Below the pieces are notes generated by a model, which did not search any database, had not been told where the DNA came from, and was given only the letters and a program-made list of their open reading frames with translations. Position numbers and translations under genes: made by a program. DNA of 64,000 nt from Gloeophyllum trabeum ATCC 11539 (taxonomy: Eukaryota > Basidiomycota > Agaricomycetes > Gloeophyllales > Gloeophyllaceae), in the NCBI RefSeq assembly GCF_000344685.1, contig NW_006920411.1, positions 914,129-978,128 of the forward strand, written 5' to 3'. Shown here one piece after another: positions 50,039 to 62,474 of the stretch. Every line of letters starts with the position of its first letter. The stretch's first letter is position 1.

Positions 50039-50435
50039 CCGCTTGCCCGAGGAACGCGTCAGTCGGAAAGGTAGCCCAATGAGCCTCGCTTGACTTCGGA
50101 TATGCGCAGTTGCCAATATATGGAGGGCGACGGGATACAAGACCTATAGTATAATTCGAGAGACGACTGAAGTTCGGTAAGGATCAGACCAAGAGCCCAG
50201 TTTCGGACGGTTGAAAGGAATCAATCAGGGCGTCGAAGGCGCGGGGTCTCCGGGGCAACGGAGACCAGCTGGGAGTAGGACTGACCCGTTGAAGCTGCAG
50301 CAGGATTCCGCCCGGGTCCCTGGGGATACCTTTGCCGGGTTCCTTTCATTCGCTGGTTAATCTAGCCGATTCGACCGTACTTGCCACTTGTTGCACACTT
50401 GACCAGTGAATCGAGCACTCTGACTGGGATCTCCA
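50039..50435. promoter_or_regulatory. Divergent promoter between GRR1 and PITH gene
   Basis: A 0.4 kb gap between divergent starts. I looked here for an N-terminal thioredoxin domain belonging to the next gene and found no WCGPC-coding segment. Confidence 0.5.
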
Positions 50436-51228
50436 ATGCAGCGTACGGCAGGTGCAAGCTCACGAACTCAAGGTGATGTTTCATCGGGAGACGTGAGCAT
50501 CCCAGACAGGATCCGGTGGCCTTCCTGATGCTACCTGTTCTCCATTCCGCGTAGGTATCGCTCCTGGAATACCTTAACGTGTCACAGACGACATGTCTAA
50601 ACGAATCATTTGAACACGGCATCAAGTCCATACCTTCCTCGAGAAAAGCAAATACTTCGGATGCATATCTGCTCAGTGACGCGGACGAGCAGCTTCTTCT
50701 GACTATCTCGGTGCATATTCCGTCGGTTCGAAGTCTACGACTTTGATACGAACTACATCCAGTTCAATCAAACAGTCCGGGTGCGCTCTATTGTGATCAA
50801 GAGTGCGAACTTGCCACAAGCACCCAAGGAAATCAAGATCCTTGTTAATCGTCAATCAGTCGGTTTTGAGGACGTCCAGGACGCGAGGGAGCCGGAAGTT
50901 GCCCAAGCCCTAGAACTCACGGAAGACCAGGTAAAGGAAGGGAAGCAAATCCCACTGCGATTCGTCCGATTCCAAACGGTCAATAGCTTGCATGTATGTG
51001 TTATAACCTCCAAATTGCAATATTTCGCGGGCCTCATTTCCGAGGCAGATCTTCGTTGCTTCGAATCACGGTGGCGAGGACGAGACTCGTATCGATGCTA
51101 TCGACATATTTGGTGTGCCGGTAGAGTGCGTCCAATTAACTTGTACATAGACAGGAGCTCATACTAATCTTCTATTCGGCTTCAGGACTACCAAGGACCT
51201 AAGCGGCCTGAAGAAACAAGAAGAATAG
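50436..51228 (+). CDS. PITH-domain protein (thioredoxin-like protein 1 type) without thioredoxin domain
   Basis: The PITH domain docks TXNL1-type proteins to the 26S proteasome. Exons give a linker MQRTAGASSRTQGDVSSGD, then VSLLEYLNVSQTTCLNESFE, YLLSDADEQLLLTIS, FNQTVRVRSIVIKS, PQAPKEIKILVNRQSVGFED, IPLRFVRFQTVNSLH, IFVASNHGGEDETRIDAIDI and FGVPVETTKDLSGL. All five junctions keep frame with GT-AG introns. The linker and domain resemble the C-terminal half of TXNL1 homologues, which normally have an N-terminal thioredoxin domain with CGPC. None is encoded upstream. Either the gene lost that half, or it belongs to the PITH-only group (PITHD1); the sequence wording looks closer to TXNL1. Confidence 0.82.
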
Positions 51229-51548
51229 GGAGGAAACATGAGATATGAGCGAACCGCCTGAAGATAAGAGATCTACATGTAATGCACCCGCCCGACATCG
51301 CTTCCTTCCTTACGTTATACCCTGGTATGTCGTTGCAAATTGAACACTCGTTTGAGAAGTTCATATCCTCGGACATCGTGGCTTCCAATGATCCCAAATT
51401 CCTGCCTGCTCGAACGTACTTGGTTGCCGATGACCACTCGTGAAATAAGTGCCTAACGGCGCACTGTATTGCACTTTGCGAATAACCATGCCTAAGCTTA
51501 GTGATGGTGATGGTGCCACAAAAGAGGTAACATGCAATAACTGCGGGG
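51229..51548. other. Region between convergent PITH and PNKP genes
   Basis: About 320 bases with both 3' ends and no gene recognised. Confidence 0.45.
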
Positions 51549-53492
51549 CTACTTCCCGTCAATCTGAAGCCACATACTCCACCGCCTCAGCTCCTCTTCA
51601 TCGCCCTCGAATATCCAGTTAACGATCCTGACCTCCGTAAAGCCTTCATCTTCTCTGGGTTCCTCGTAATTGTCACGAAAGGACAGACATGCTGCGTAGG
51701 GGACTAGATCACGTCGGGACTGCCAAGCACGATAATAAAGAGTGAGTTGTGGCTTCGTCTATTACCCAGACGCATGTGCACTTGCCTCCTTCTCGGCTTG
51801 AGACGGCGGCATATTATAAGCACGATAGAGGTTATTGTGCCATGCTAGTTCCATAGAGCCCTGAAACAGGAAACACCTAGCAGGCGAGGTCTGTCTTAGC
51901 CGCTTCCGGCTGGAAATAAACAACGTACCTAACAGTAGCACCCAGTCGCTTGGCTGCGTCTACATAGTATTTCCTCGTCTGTCGATCCCGATTGGTATTG
52001 TCTATGACCTTATCAACGTCTCGAACAGGCTTTCTACGCACTTATTGTATTCACCTACGATACAGCTCAATCCTTTCTCTAGCGCCTCTTCGACAGCTTT
52101 GACACATTTGGGTCGGGAGCCCAGGGTATCCTGATTCACGTGGACGTAGCCAGCCGGCTGAAAATGACGCTTGTAAAATGTCGACTTGCCCAAGCTAGGG
52201 TAGCCGACGAATAACACGACTTCAGGTTTGGCACCGTCATTTGGGTCCGGAAGGATCGGCTTGGACGTCGGGGAGATAGAAGGTACTGACATTAATATCA
52301 GCCACTAGAAAGTCGCTTTATACTCGTGATGCACGAACACGATGGTAGTGAAGAAACATGGAAGCCGGGGAGTTTGTATGGTGCAGCTTGGAGCCCGAGG
52401 AAATACTCCTACGCCGTCTGTTAGAGATGAATCACCGCAGTCGGTCATAACGATGTACCTCCGGCGTGAAGAAGGGTATGCCGACATTTATCGCCCACTT
52501 CCGATCAGTGCTCGCGAAGTCACCGGCTCGGCCTGCTGCATCGCCGACATAAAATGAAGCGGACTTGTCTGGTGGGAATCCCAACATGGACATCAGTCTG
52601 CGACGCACACAGCGTAGTGCTTCACGCACCAATCTTGACGCCATCGGCATCGAAGATCTTTTCAAGCTCATACCACATGCCAGGCATAGGTTTGCGGTAA
52701 CCATCCTTCGCGGTCGCGGCGAATAAATGGAAGGGTACATCAGGAAGCTGAGGCACAATGTCAAGGTGAAATGTTCAAACCCTCTGGGGGACGGACGTAC
52801 AGCAGCAGCGATGAGTGGGATCTTCTTTTTCCACTCCGCCAACTGAACAGACTTGAGATTCTGATTAGAAATAATGATGATCGCAAAGCTGAAGGGCAAG
52901 GAGAGGTATTAGTGACTACCGCAGACAGCAGTACAAGCACTAACCCTTGGTTGCTCACTTCTCTCAGTCGTTTCGGCACCAAGGGCCGCCACCATTCATA
53001 AGTTGGTCCAGCCTTTTTGGTGGCTTTGCCTTTGCCAAAACTGGACTTGATAATCGTCCCGTCCAAGTCGAATGCGGCTACCTTGGCTAAGCTCGGTGGA
53101 TTAAGGTTCATTCCATGTAAACACGTGCGCTTCGACCCAAGAGGCGATTGCCAACGGAAGTTGGACGAAGGGTTTTCCGTACTCTTCGTTTGAGGCTTCG
53201 TGAAGATTGAATATACAGCTATTTCATTGAAACATAAGCGCGGTCCAGACGATCGTGGCAGAGCACTACCTTTCGTTACTTTCCGTTCTGGCTGAAAGTC
53301 ATCACTCTGGGTTGTCTGAGAAGTGTTAACCTCTACCTCTTCTCGAGTACGCTTCTTGGATGAAGAGGACCCGGACAGGGTGGCCATCCTACTACCCTCG
53401 GCGAGATGTTGTTTCGCACTCACAATTCGAGTTACGACAGCTGGCTGTCCCCGAAACAACTGGTGCAACAGAGTTATTGGACCTCGTCGCAC
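51549..53492 (-). CDS. PNKP: Bifunctional polynucleotide 3'-phosphatase/5'-kinase
   Basis: Cleans DNA ends for single- and double-strand break repair. A basic N-terminal leader ([10 protein letters not shown]) precedes the HAD phosphatase domain: [20 protein letters not shown] (nucleophile DxDGT), [34 protein letters not shown] and [19 protein letters not shown]. The kinase domain follows: [21 protein letters not shown] (Walker A GxxxxGKS), [18 protein letters not shown] and [20 protein letters not shown]. It ends [10 protein letters not shown]. No FHA domain is seen, as in fission yeast Pnk1. About six introns. The start could be Met at 53492 or 53387; the longer form has a possible mitochondrial-type leader. 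Confidence 0.92.
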
Positions 53493-53601
53493 AACTTACC
53501 GCCACTCGCGGCACACGTCGGAACCCGATCGCGAGTGTAGGTCAAAGACGCGGCTTTCTCCGACCGACTTGCAAGACAGCCACCTAAAGTACCGGAAAAC
53601 A

Positions 53602-54360
53602 ATGACAGACAACCCTATTTCTCTAGACTCTCTATTTCTACCTTATCTTGGCCTTCAGTCCGAATATGAGCCGTCGCCGACGAAAGAACCCGTCTTGTTC
53701 CTCAATCATCACATCCGCGAGTTGCCCCCTGATCTCGCTCGTCGGTTCTCGTCGATCATTAGTCCCAAACAGCGCACGGCTATTACAACAATTCGAAACC
53801 GAAGGACAAAGTACAGTCAATCGTCACCGCCCGAATTGAGATTTGCTAATGCCAAGAAGCAATGGCCAATGCTCTGGGGTCGGGGAGGGAGGAGCGGCCA
53901 AGATGAGGGGAAAGAGGAGAAGGAATGGGCAGAGAAAGAGTTCCTCGGTGGACGGAAGCAGGAGGTGGGCAAGTTAGGCAAGCTCTTGGCCGAGTATGAG
54001 GAGGAAAGGGAGTCGGAGAGAGTGAGAGCCACCAGGAGGGAGTACGCAATGACGGTGCAAGAGGAGGGGGAGGAAGAGGAAGAGGAGGAAGAGGACAGTG
54101 ATGAGGTAGACTCAGGAGCTTTTCGCGGTTTGCCTGAAGAAGAAACTGAAGAAGAAGCAAAGGCGACTTTCGACAGACGAGTCAAAGAGTTATTCATCTA
54201 TGGAATGTTGGAGGCAAGTCCCATGTTTCTGGATGGTTCGTCGTGTGTCAGGGACTTAGTTCGTCTGTAGACAGATCTATATGACAAGGTAGACTGGGAC
54301 GATCAGTATGACGAAGAACGGGAGTCCGAAGAACGGTGGTTTGACGATGATGAAGACTAG
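53602..54360 (+). CDS. CCDC97/DUF2052 family protein
   Basis: Starts MTDNPISLDSLFLPYLGLQS, then ARRFSSIISPKQRTAITTIR with NRRTKY, a charged coiled-coil-like middle and a long Glu run (about residues 155-175). VKELFIYGMLEA is spliced to NLYDKVDWDDQYDEE and ends ERWFDDDED. The final YDxVDWDD...FDD block is the hallmark of CCDC97-type proteins, which associate with the SF3B spliceosome complex in animals (family knowledge). One intron at about 54216-54290. It is divergent from PNKP. About 230 residues. Confidence 0.8.
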
Positions 54361-54844
54361 CATGGAGGACCGTCTGCATGCTGCAGCGCGCGCTCTAGCT
54401 AATCGCGCGGCAAACAGTACGTGACATCGGTTTGGATACATCATCCATGTGCTCGAGCCGTCCACCTGAGCTCCAGGCCAATAAGGACAGGACAACAAGC
54501 ATCACAGAACGCGGTATGGTCCGATTTACTGATGTGTACGTCGCACGCAATGGCTAGTTATGTACTCATCTGATCCTAGCCAAGCTCTGCATTCCGCATT
54601 TGCTTCGCGGAACGTGCATCTGCTCCTGTGGCAGACCAAACGACGCTGCTCTATATCCGGGCGTTCGTACCTTTGACAGTGGTGGGCCTTGGTGCCGAAC
54701 ACATCCTCCTCGGACTAGTAACAGGCTGACAGTTTCTGGCTTTCGTTTGCCCACGTGATATAGAGTATTAGTAGAGGTAAAACCAACGCCAATACACCTT
54801 TAGGGTATAGACAGAATCGTGATCCAGGCGCGACTAAAGCAGAT
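54361..54844. other. Region between CCDC97-like and GMC genes, no gene recognised
   Basis: Contains the 3' flanks of two convergent genes. No familiar coding wording on either strand. Confidence 0.4.
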
Positions 54845-57453
54845 CTAAATATGCTTGCGACCCCTCTTGATGAAATCCGCCAGTCTTTCTGCGAAGGCTA
54901 CCACCGGAGCGCATGGGTGGCCGGAGAGCTGCGTCGGGAACACTGATGCGTCGCATACTCTCAGCCCATCCACGCCATGGACACGCAACTCGAGATCGAC
55001 GACGCTATCTGCTGGAGAAGGGCCCATTCGAGCTGAGCCAACCTAGCGCCACGGATGGTATGAATGAAACGACGGGCATTAATAGCGTCGAGACATACCG
55101 GATGCCACGCCGATGTCGCGTTGACACGAAGCCACTTTCGCAGAACGTCATCGGTAAGCTAACACATCCATTGTCGGTTCAGAAGATATCGTCGTCATTG
55201 AGATAACAAGATCCTCACCATGTCTGCGGGAGCATCAGCCGGCCAAAATATACTGTTCGTATCTGTAACATTCTCTTTCACGTCCAGGACTTCGCTGAAG
55301 GGCGGCGTATGGGCTAAGGCCCGCTGAAGGTGGACCATGCGAATGAGGAAGTTGATGTCGCTCTCGTCTTGCAAGTAACTGCCAGCGCATCCAATGTCAA
55401 GGTTTGCTTGGACCCGTAAGTACCGCTTGTGCTTACTTGCCGTCAATGGCAGGCTTTTCCCAGACAGAACCTGAATTCAACGTGATGGTACCCTTCGACT
55501 TCGGCTGGAGCACAATCCCACCCTATGACTGTGTCAGAGACTGGCAAGAATGGAAAATATCCACTCACCAAGGTTATGCCTTGGGTACCTTTGGGCATCC
55601 TTCCCATTCCCGACGGGTGTGCTACTAAGGGGAACCACGTGAGTTCGCCGTCGGGTGCACCAGCGCCAGTAGTAAGATCTTCCACGGGGTATTTGCGTGC
55701 GGGACCAAAGGGCAACCTGTATGTGCTGTCGTTAATATTGTAGGCGACAATATAGCGTTCTGTCGTACTCTAAGTTGTCAGAACGGAAGAAGGCTGCTCC
55801 CGGCACAACCGAGTGTGACATGGGGCCTTTGCCGGTAAGTAACCACTTGGCAGCTGCTACGGCCGCCCCGACCGGCTTAGAAAGATAGTCCATACTGTAT
55901 CCTGGTCTGCAGGGGAAAACCATAGGACCGGGTGAGAGATGCTAATAAAAAATTGTGATTGATCGTGAAAACTTTTGTCTGAAATCGCACGTACATCCGA
56001 TAGATGTTTCCCAACATCTTCGAGGATGGCCACAGGTCTTATATCAAAGCGCTCAAGCTCCGCCTTCGGACCAATACCAGATATCATCAGTATCTGGGGT
56101 GTGGCGACCACACCTGCGCAGAGTATGACTTCCTTGGTCGCTGCAACGTAGAAACTAGGCAACTCCGAGGATTTAGAAATCTGTACACCTGTCGCCCGTG
56201 GATTACCTGCACTGCTGTTGAACATGATCTTTTCCGTTGCCGTCTCGACCAAAACAGTGAGATTTGGCCGAGCCAGAACGGTTGGATTGAGGTAAGCAGT
56301 TGCCGTCGAACTCCCTGATCAAAAAATTGAATGACGATGTATTCGCGGGACTGCTTAAACCTTACTTTCTCCTTTCTGATTAACAAATTCTATGAAGTTG
56401 GCGGAGCCTATGGTTCCAGAAATCGTGTTGAAATCTCTGGATAATGGAGGTGTTCAGTACTGTAGAATAGGATACCAAGAACTACGAACGATTTGTATGG
56501 TATCCCTATGTTATCGCAACTCTCGACTATCGCTTGACAGACAGGCTGTTGCGGTGGATGAGGAAAAAGACACGGTGCGGAGAGGGACACTTGCAGGTAA
56601 GTCACAATGTCGCGTCTGCCATGGTCCGGCATTGCCATGCAGGGACGCATCTACGTCAGGGTGTGCAGCGCTCGCAGTGTATTTTTCAGCTTTACGAAAG
56701 TACCTTAAGAGACTCGTTAATCCCTATTCATTCCAAAAGATATTGAATGACCTACGGCAGAAGGTCCTCATATGCCCACCCTGTTGCCCCAAGCTTGACC
56801 CAATTCGCGTAGTCTGTGATGACTTGAGCACGGTAAAAGAGCCAACGAGTGTTCGGAGAGCCTGACCTTCGGGCGCAGAGTGATGGTGTAGACAAGCATT
56901 GATCGAACTTGACCACAGTCAGAGTAATGCCATACTATCATGCATAATCTCACCTTGTACCGCCTAAAAGTTTCCCTCTGGGCCAATGCACCCTTCGTCC
57001 GTTGAGAGCTGCCTGGGGTCTGTATGTAATTGTCAGAGAGTGTACTAGCTAGATGTATTCCGCTTACACCGTCTCATAATTCCAATCATACTGGGTGAAG
57101 AAGAGTTTCGGAAATGCCAGTGGCATACGACTCTCGAGCACATTCTGGTTGCTTTCGATAAGGACGTGAAGTCAGTGCACTCTCACCTTCTGAGAGTCTT
57201 CCCACTGCTTACTTTTTCCCCGCTTCAATCAGCAAGACGGTGACTTCCGAATCTTCGCTCAATCTGGATGCCAGCACACACCCAGCAGTACCTGTTGAAG
57301 GACACATATTAGCTTGATGAATGACGGATAGTCGTAGTTTCGCTGACCTCCACCAACGATGATATAATCATATGTCGGCCATTTCGTTTCGTCTATCTCG
57401 TTGGATCCTACTCGTGATGCCTCTGACAAGAATCTGGATTGAAAGTGGCCCAT
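54845..57453 (-). CDS. GMC oxidoreductase (aryl-alcohol oxidase/choline dehydrogenase-like)
   Basis: FAD enzyme oxidising alcohols. From 57453: KWPTYDYIIVGGG-TAGCVLASRL (Rossmann site across an intron), VTVLLIEAGKK, RMPLAFPKLFFTQYDWNYET, then GRRVHWPRGKLLGGT (GMC signature 1 region). Next come DYANWVKLGATGWAYEDLLP, FRKAEKYTASAAHPDVDASL, SGTIGSANFIEFVNQKGER and EVILCAGVVATPQILMISGI (signature 2). The C-terminus has SAWHPVGSARMGP with the first catalytic His, then VVDLELRVHGVDGLRVCDAS and SGHPCAPVVAFAERLADF. About 600 residues with more than ten introns, and no clear inactivating change in the parts I joined. No signal peptide is evident, so an intracellular role is likelier than lignin-degrading secretion. 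Several middle exon edges remain approximate. Confidence 0.85.
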
Positions 57454-59086
57454 CGTGGACGGGATTCAGCTCCTGAAACGGGAGACAGCGAGCAGTTCAG
57501 GCAAAGAAGAGAGACAGTTTTACAAGAACCTTGAGGGAAACAATCAATTGTGGAAGATCCGCGATGAAGGACGGAGTCACCGGCATGCGGGCCCTGAGGC
57601 CTGAGGCCTGCTGATGGGACCTACACCGGCTGGGAACAGACATCCGAGAGTGTTGACCTGCCATATCACAAACTTACCAATGTTCTACATGAGGCAGTAC
57701 AGATCCCAGTGAACGAGGGGCGGTTAATAAACTTCTGTAGGCTCTGTGCCTGTATTCACGACCCCAATTCAATGAGTGAGGCAGCAAGACGGACACATAC
57801 CATTAATCACCCGCGTTCCATGTATATATAGCGTCGTGTCAGACCGCTCTCGGCACATTATGCCCTGGGCATGGTGAGACAGTTTAACCTCCTTCCCAGC
57901 GGATCATGAAGTTGTAATAATACAAGTCTGGGCTCTATTAACGAAAGCGATCTGCCCAAGTCGCGTTCAAGTTGCCACAACGCCCTGTGGACCAATAATT
58001 GTCCAAAGTAAAGCGTAGGTGACATCCTCGCATAGCTACCCTTAAGACCAGATTGGAAGATTGGTGAGACGATTTGGAGACGACGCTCGTCGAAATGTTC
58101 AAGTGCCTTAGGTAGAAATCAGTGTTACACATGCAGTCCATTTGCGAGCGTATTCCAACATGGTATTGTCGTGAAGATCACTTGAAGATCATGCTGCAAC
58201 TTCCATGAGCATCCGTCAACCTGTAGACACAAATAATTCGACAGAGAATGAGAGATCCGCGGGCAATCTGCGGGCACCCGCGGCCTCTCCCATCTCACGC
58301 CCCTCGCACGTGCATGACGCGACTGGCCTCTTTCTTGACGACCCACACCAGCTGTGAGCCGCGACAGTTGTTCGGCGGGGCGAAGGGTCTTTGAGACTGA
58401 AACGTGATGAGACGACTGACATGTCCGTTTGATTTACTCACCGAACACTGGTCAGACTCAGTTAGGAAGCCCAGGACGCCGCGGTATCCGACTCGGTGCC
58501 GGGGACGACGGAGTACAATCAGTCGCATTCCGATAGGAAGCACCCAATTGTCGGAATCAAGTTGTCGGATACTCGGTCACGGACTCGCGCTGCCAGACAA
58601 TTATTCATGCAAATCTTGTGGTATTACTTGGGTATGATGTGAAACTCTGAGGATGAGCACCAACTTAATGCAAAATTGGCAGGGCCGCCTTACTATGCAC
58701 ATGTACAAAAGTCTCTGATATCGTCGGCAGCCAAAATTCATTACACCGAAGAGATGATTGTTGCTCCCACTGACTGAAGCGTCCAGGATGATCGCACACT
58801 ACTTGTTCTAACTCTTGCAACTAAAGGTAGATATATGTTAAGATAGCGCGTCACACAGTCCATCAATTCTCATGAAATAATTCTGATGCTACCTATGCCC
58901 AGGTAGGAGGACCTGACAGGTTGGCCAGACCTGTTGATTCCACCAGGTATACACTCCGAGGTATCATTTATGGAACGCTTCCTACTTATATTCAGAATAG
59001 AATCCGGGGCCTTACAAAAGACACCCGGGCCTGCCTGGCTTCTGGAAACGAGGTTTTTCCTACGCCGTGTTCCCTCCTCCCGCAAG
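57454..59086. other. 1.6 kb intergenic, no recognised gene
   Basis: Includes the GMC gene promoter (TATATATA near 57821). Frames at 58125-58543 on the minus strand and 58404-58637 on the plus strand are open but unfamiliar. Nothing else seen. Confidence 0.4.
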
Positions 59087-60951
59087 ATGGTCGATTGGAA
59101 GAACCCTGTTGTCATTGCTTATGAGGCCGGTACGTGTACTCCATACTTCCTAGCTTTGTTCTATCACGAATCAATCCCTCCAGAGATACTCATTCGCTTC
59201 GTCCACATCCTTGGTGGTCTATACTTGTATGCGTCGCTGGTGACAATTTGTCACCCTGTCTGAACACACCCTAACAGGTGGGAATTCATCGTGACGCTTC
59301 CCTACGAATGGTCGGTCTACATCGGCAAGCAAAGATTCAAATGGTCTATGCTGGTCAGTAGATGATGTCTTTTGAACCCACGTTCGGCGATGAAAAACCT
59401 CTGTTGCCAAGATATATGTTGCCTGTCGGTGGTTGACACTCATCGACATCGCCTTGTTTCTAACGGTCTTCAATGTTAAAACGGAACTGAACTGCTCGGT
59501 GCGTCGTATTTATACGGCAGTGTTCGGTGCAGTGACATCCTGCACAGGCGGCGACGAAAGCCATTACCGTGAGTAGGAGCCGTCACTGAATAACTATGCG
59601 CCTTCAAGCTCCATTGTACAGGCTCTGGCCCACGTTGCCATAGGTCTTACGTCTGTTCTGCTCATGTTGAGAACGTAAGGCTCGATGTCACGTCGCTCCA
59701 TCGGTCAAGTCTCACAATATTTGCTTCAGAATCGCAATCAATGGTGGTGCCAAATGGGTTGTTTTCCCGCTTGTCGCAATCCTACTAGCCAACTGGGGTA
59801 CATTGCTGCACGGTATGCTGTGTAATACATATCCTTTGGTCGTGCTTCATGTCTTATTCTTCAGGTATTTATGTCGTACGTTTATTAGCAAGAAGGGATC
59901 TCTCATTACGCTGATAAATCGGAGAAGGCCGACGCAGTCTGGGTCCCCGAATTGCAGTCATGCTCAATAGTGAATGCCGCTACTGCCAGGATCAATGTCT
60001 GGGTCAGTTTCTGTAGCGATCTGATCTTATTCGTGGTTAGTGTCGTGGGGCTCTTGCGCAAGGAAGGTGTCAGTCGATTATGGAGGCTCCTCTTCAGACA
60101 GGTATTGGTGTCCACGGCTTTACTGTCGCCATGTCTAACTGATAAATTAGGGTCTCATATGGATGTTTGCTTCAACAGTTGGATACCTACTTCCCGCCGT
60201 ACGATACACGCCTACTTATACTGATATTATTGCGCTCACCGGCGTTTTACCCAGATCTTTCTCCTGATTAATTTGAATGGTTGGTTTAAACTCAGCTGCT
60301 ATCTCCATCTGGCTGATATGTAAACCCAGATGTTATGGATTATGTGAGGATGATCTTTCATTTCTCAAACTGCAGCTTCTGAGACCTGATGTCACGAAGA
60401 TGTTTGAGCCTTTCGCAGGTATGTTTTCGAGTTTACGTCCTCAGTTTACTGGGATCTTACCAATACTCTATCAAACAGTAGTCGTGATGTGCGTCAATTG
60501 TTCGACTTCTTAAAACTCATATACTGATCAGAGGACTCCGTATAGGACCATCTGTGCGACTCGGATGTACAAGGATCTATCCGAATATATGGTTCCAAAG
60601 GCTCTGTACGTCCACTTGTATGAACAGCGCCATAGGTATTCCCTGACGATGAGCACTACAGCATTCGGACGGACTTCATGAGTCGATCCGCGGGTAGCTC
60701 TCGGTTTGCCAAAGCCAGTAAAATGACCCCGGGTGATACTCTACCTGTAACTATAGAAATGGAGACAGTCACAGAGTATGTCCTCCAAACATTTCCACCA
60801 CGTATTTCCCTGACTTGTTTCAACTAGTTACATGACCAGTGACAAGAGTCGGCCTAGTCCACAGCTGTATCTGAAGGCTGGCACCGACATCTCGGACCGC
60901 GACTCGGGCGAACGCACGTGGGGCTCACAACAACCTGAAGATTGTGTCTAA
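59087..60951 (+). CDS. Basidiomycete seven-helix membrane protein of unknown function
   Basis: Starts MVDWKNPVVIAYEA. Helices and loops follow in order: LIRFVHILGGLYL, then WEFIVTLPYEWSVYIGKQRF, whose WEF..TL.YEW pattern recurs in a large Agaricomycete family. Next come WLTLIDIALFLTVFN, ALAHVAIGLTSVLLMLR, VVFPLVAILLANW, VWVPELQSCSIVNA, and FCSDLILFVVSVVGLLR. LIWMFASTVGYLLPA precedes a Cys/Arg region (TICATRMYKDLSEY) and a polar tail ending QPEDCV. Around nine introns. No ligand or activity is known to me for the family. A receptor-like role is only a guess from topology. Confidence 0.7.
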
Positions 60952-61150
60952 AAGGATCGCACGAGATACATGATGCCACTGGTATCAGCAGTATTACGTT
61001 GAATCCACGGATGGCTCTCCTTCATGATTGGTGAATGCCGAGGGGTTCCATTCATCCTGCTTGGACGTTTTCACAGGGAATCTTCAGGGAAGATGGTAAT
61101 CTGGTTCAAAAGTTATTGCAATGATACGGTTAGCCCACATAATTCATTGT

Positions 61151-62474
61151 TTACTGTGTGTTGCAATTGTATACGAGGTGTACCCATGTACGAATATCAT
61201 GATCCAGTGCTTTTGACCTCTCGGGCTCGTGTGAGGCGAAACACATGAAATCATGTATGGCATCCGGGTACTCGATGTAAGTAATAATCTCTGTGCCGTT
61301 ATCCTCCACTAGGCGAGTGTGCAATACGCGCATCGCATCCAGCGTCTGTTCAGCGCCGCCAGCAATGATCAGCGTCGGGGGGAAGTTCGGAAACAACCCG
61401 GTCTCTTGAATTCGAAGTGAAGCAGGCGATATCCACAGGCTGGTATACGCGAATTCTTCCGGCAATGAGCCAAGCAGACCGCGCTTTGTATATCCGGATC
61501 TCGCAAAGGGATCAACGTAGTCGGTATGGTAATTGCGTTCCATAGATGACGAGGTAATGTGGGCGTCCGTCAGCGCCCAATCCACTGTTGGATGCAGAGG
61601 GATGAGCCCTCCAGGAGGAGGGAGTTCCGTAAGGTCTTCTAGGCAGAGGTAGCGGACAAGGGATACCGCCAAGTGCCCCCCTGCCGAGTCACCACTGACG
61701 ATGACGTTTTTCGGAGCGAATCCCAAAGTTGTTACCAGGTAGTAATAGCCAGAGAGCGCATCGAGGAGGGCAGCAGGGAATGGCGCGTAAGGATCAAATG
61801 GAGCTGCTCTGGTAAGACGGTATTCAAGTCCAAAGGCGCGCGCGTTGGATGGGAAGGACTGCTCAAGCATCCCCTTCGGTGCTTCCGAATACAACGAGTT
61901 AGGAGACACAGATCCAGACTAGGTGGGAATCAGGGGAAGGTTCACGGCAAACAAGTTTCAAGCTTACAATATATCCGCCACCTAAGATATTTCTTTGGTC
62001 AGTGACGAACTTGGAGAAGAGCGAGCTCGAGAAAATACCGTGGAAGTAATAGAGCACCTTCTCGTCAGGTAATGCTCGTCGTCCGACGTCCGTCGCGTCG
62101 CCGGTTTTCGAGAACCAGTACCCAGAGATGGGCTCTGGAGAAACCTGATTGATCATCGCCGCCTCTGCCACCTTCCCCCGTATCAGGTCCTTCGGCACTT
62201 CGTCCACCCACACTTCTCCTAGGTGGACATTAAGTGATTGCCGTTGCCGTGGAGATCGGAATGGTAGAAAGCCGACAGCAAAGGAGAAGTTGTAGGAAGT
62301 CTTAAGCCAGCACAGTAATATCGAGCGGGAGAAGGACCAAGTACGTCTTGGTCTGAAGTACGGAATCAGAGATGATATGCACCAATAAGGAGCACGAATA
62401 AGAGGGACGGTTATCGCTGTATAAACCACATATAACGCTTTGAAAGGTTGATGCCTGAACGCAAAGTAGGTCAT
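61151..62474 (-). CDS. HSL-family alpha/beta hydrolase (esterase/lipase), membrane-anchored
   Basis: From 62474: hydrophobic N-terminal segment (ALYVVYTAITVPLIRAPYW), then HLGEVWVDEVPKDLIRG and EKVLYYFH joined through a 53 bp intron to GGGYI, which makes the HGGGY oxyanion motif of the hormone-sensitive lipase family. Next are GLEYRLTRAAPFDPYAPFPA, VIVSGDSAGGHLAVSL (nucleophile GDSAGG), LIIAGGAEQTLDAMRVL (acid) and EYPDAIHDFMCF (His). About 410 residues. The triad is complete. The family hydrolyses short-chain esters; the N-terminal helix suggests ER or membrane location. No link to the distant cluster core is visible. Confidence 0.87.

Noticed and set aside
53323..53601. N-terminal extension of the CCDC97-like protein back to 53323
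   Set aside because: It overlaps the PNKP first exon on the other strand, and a better start with family-like wording lies at 53602.
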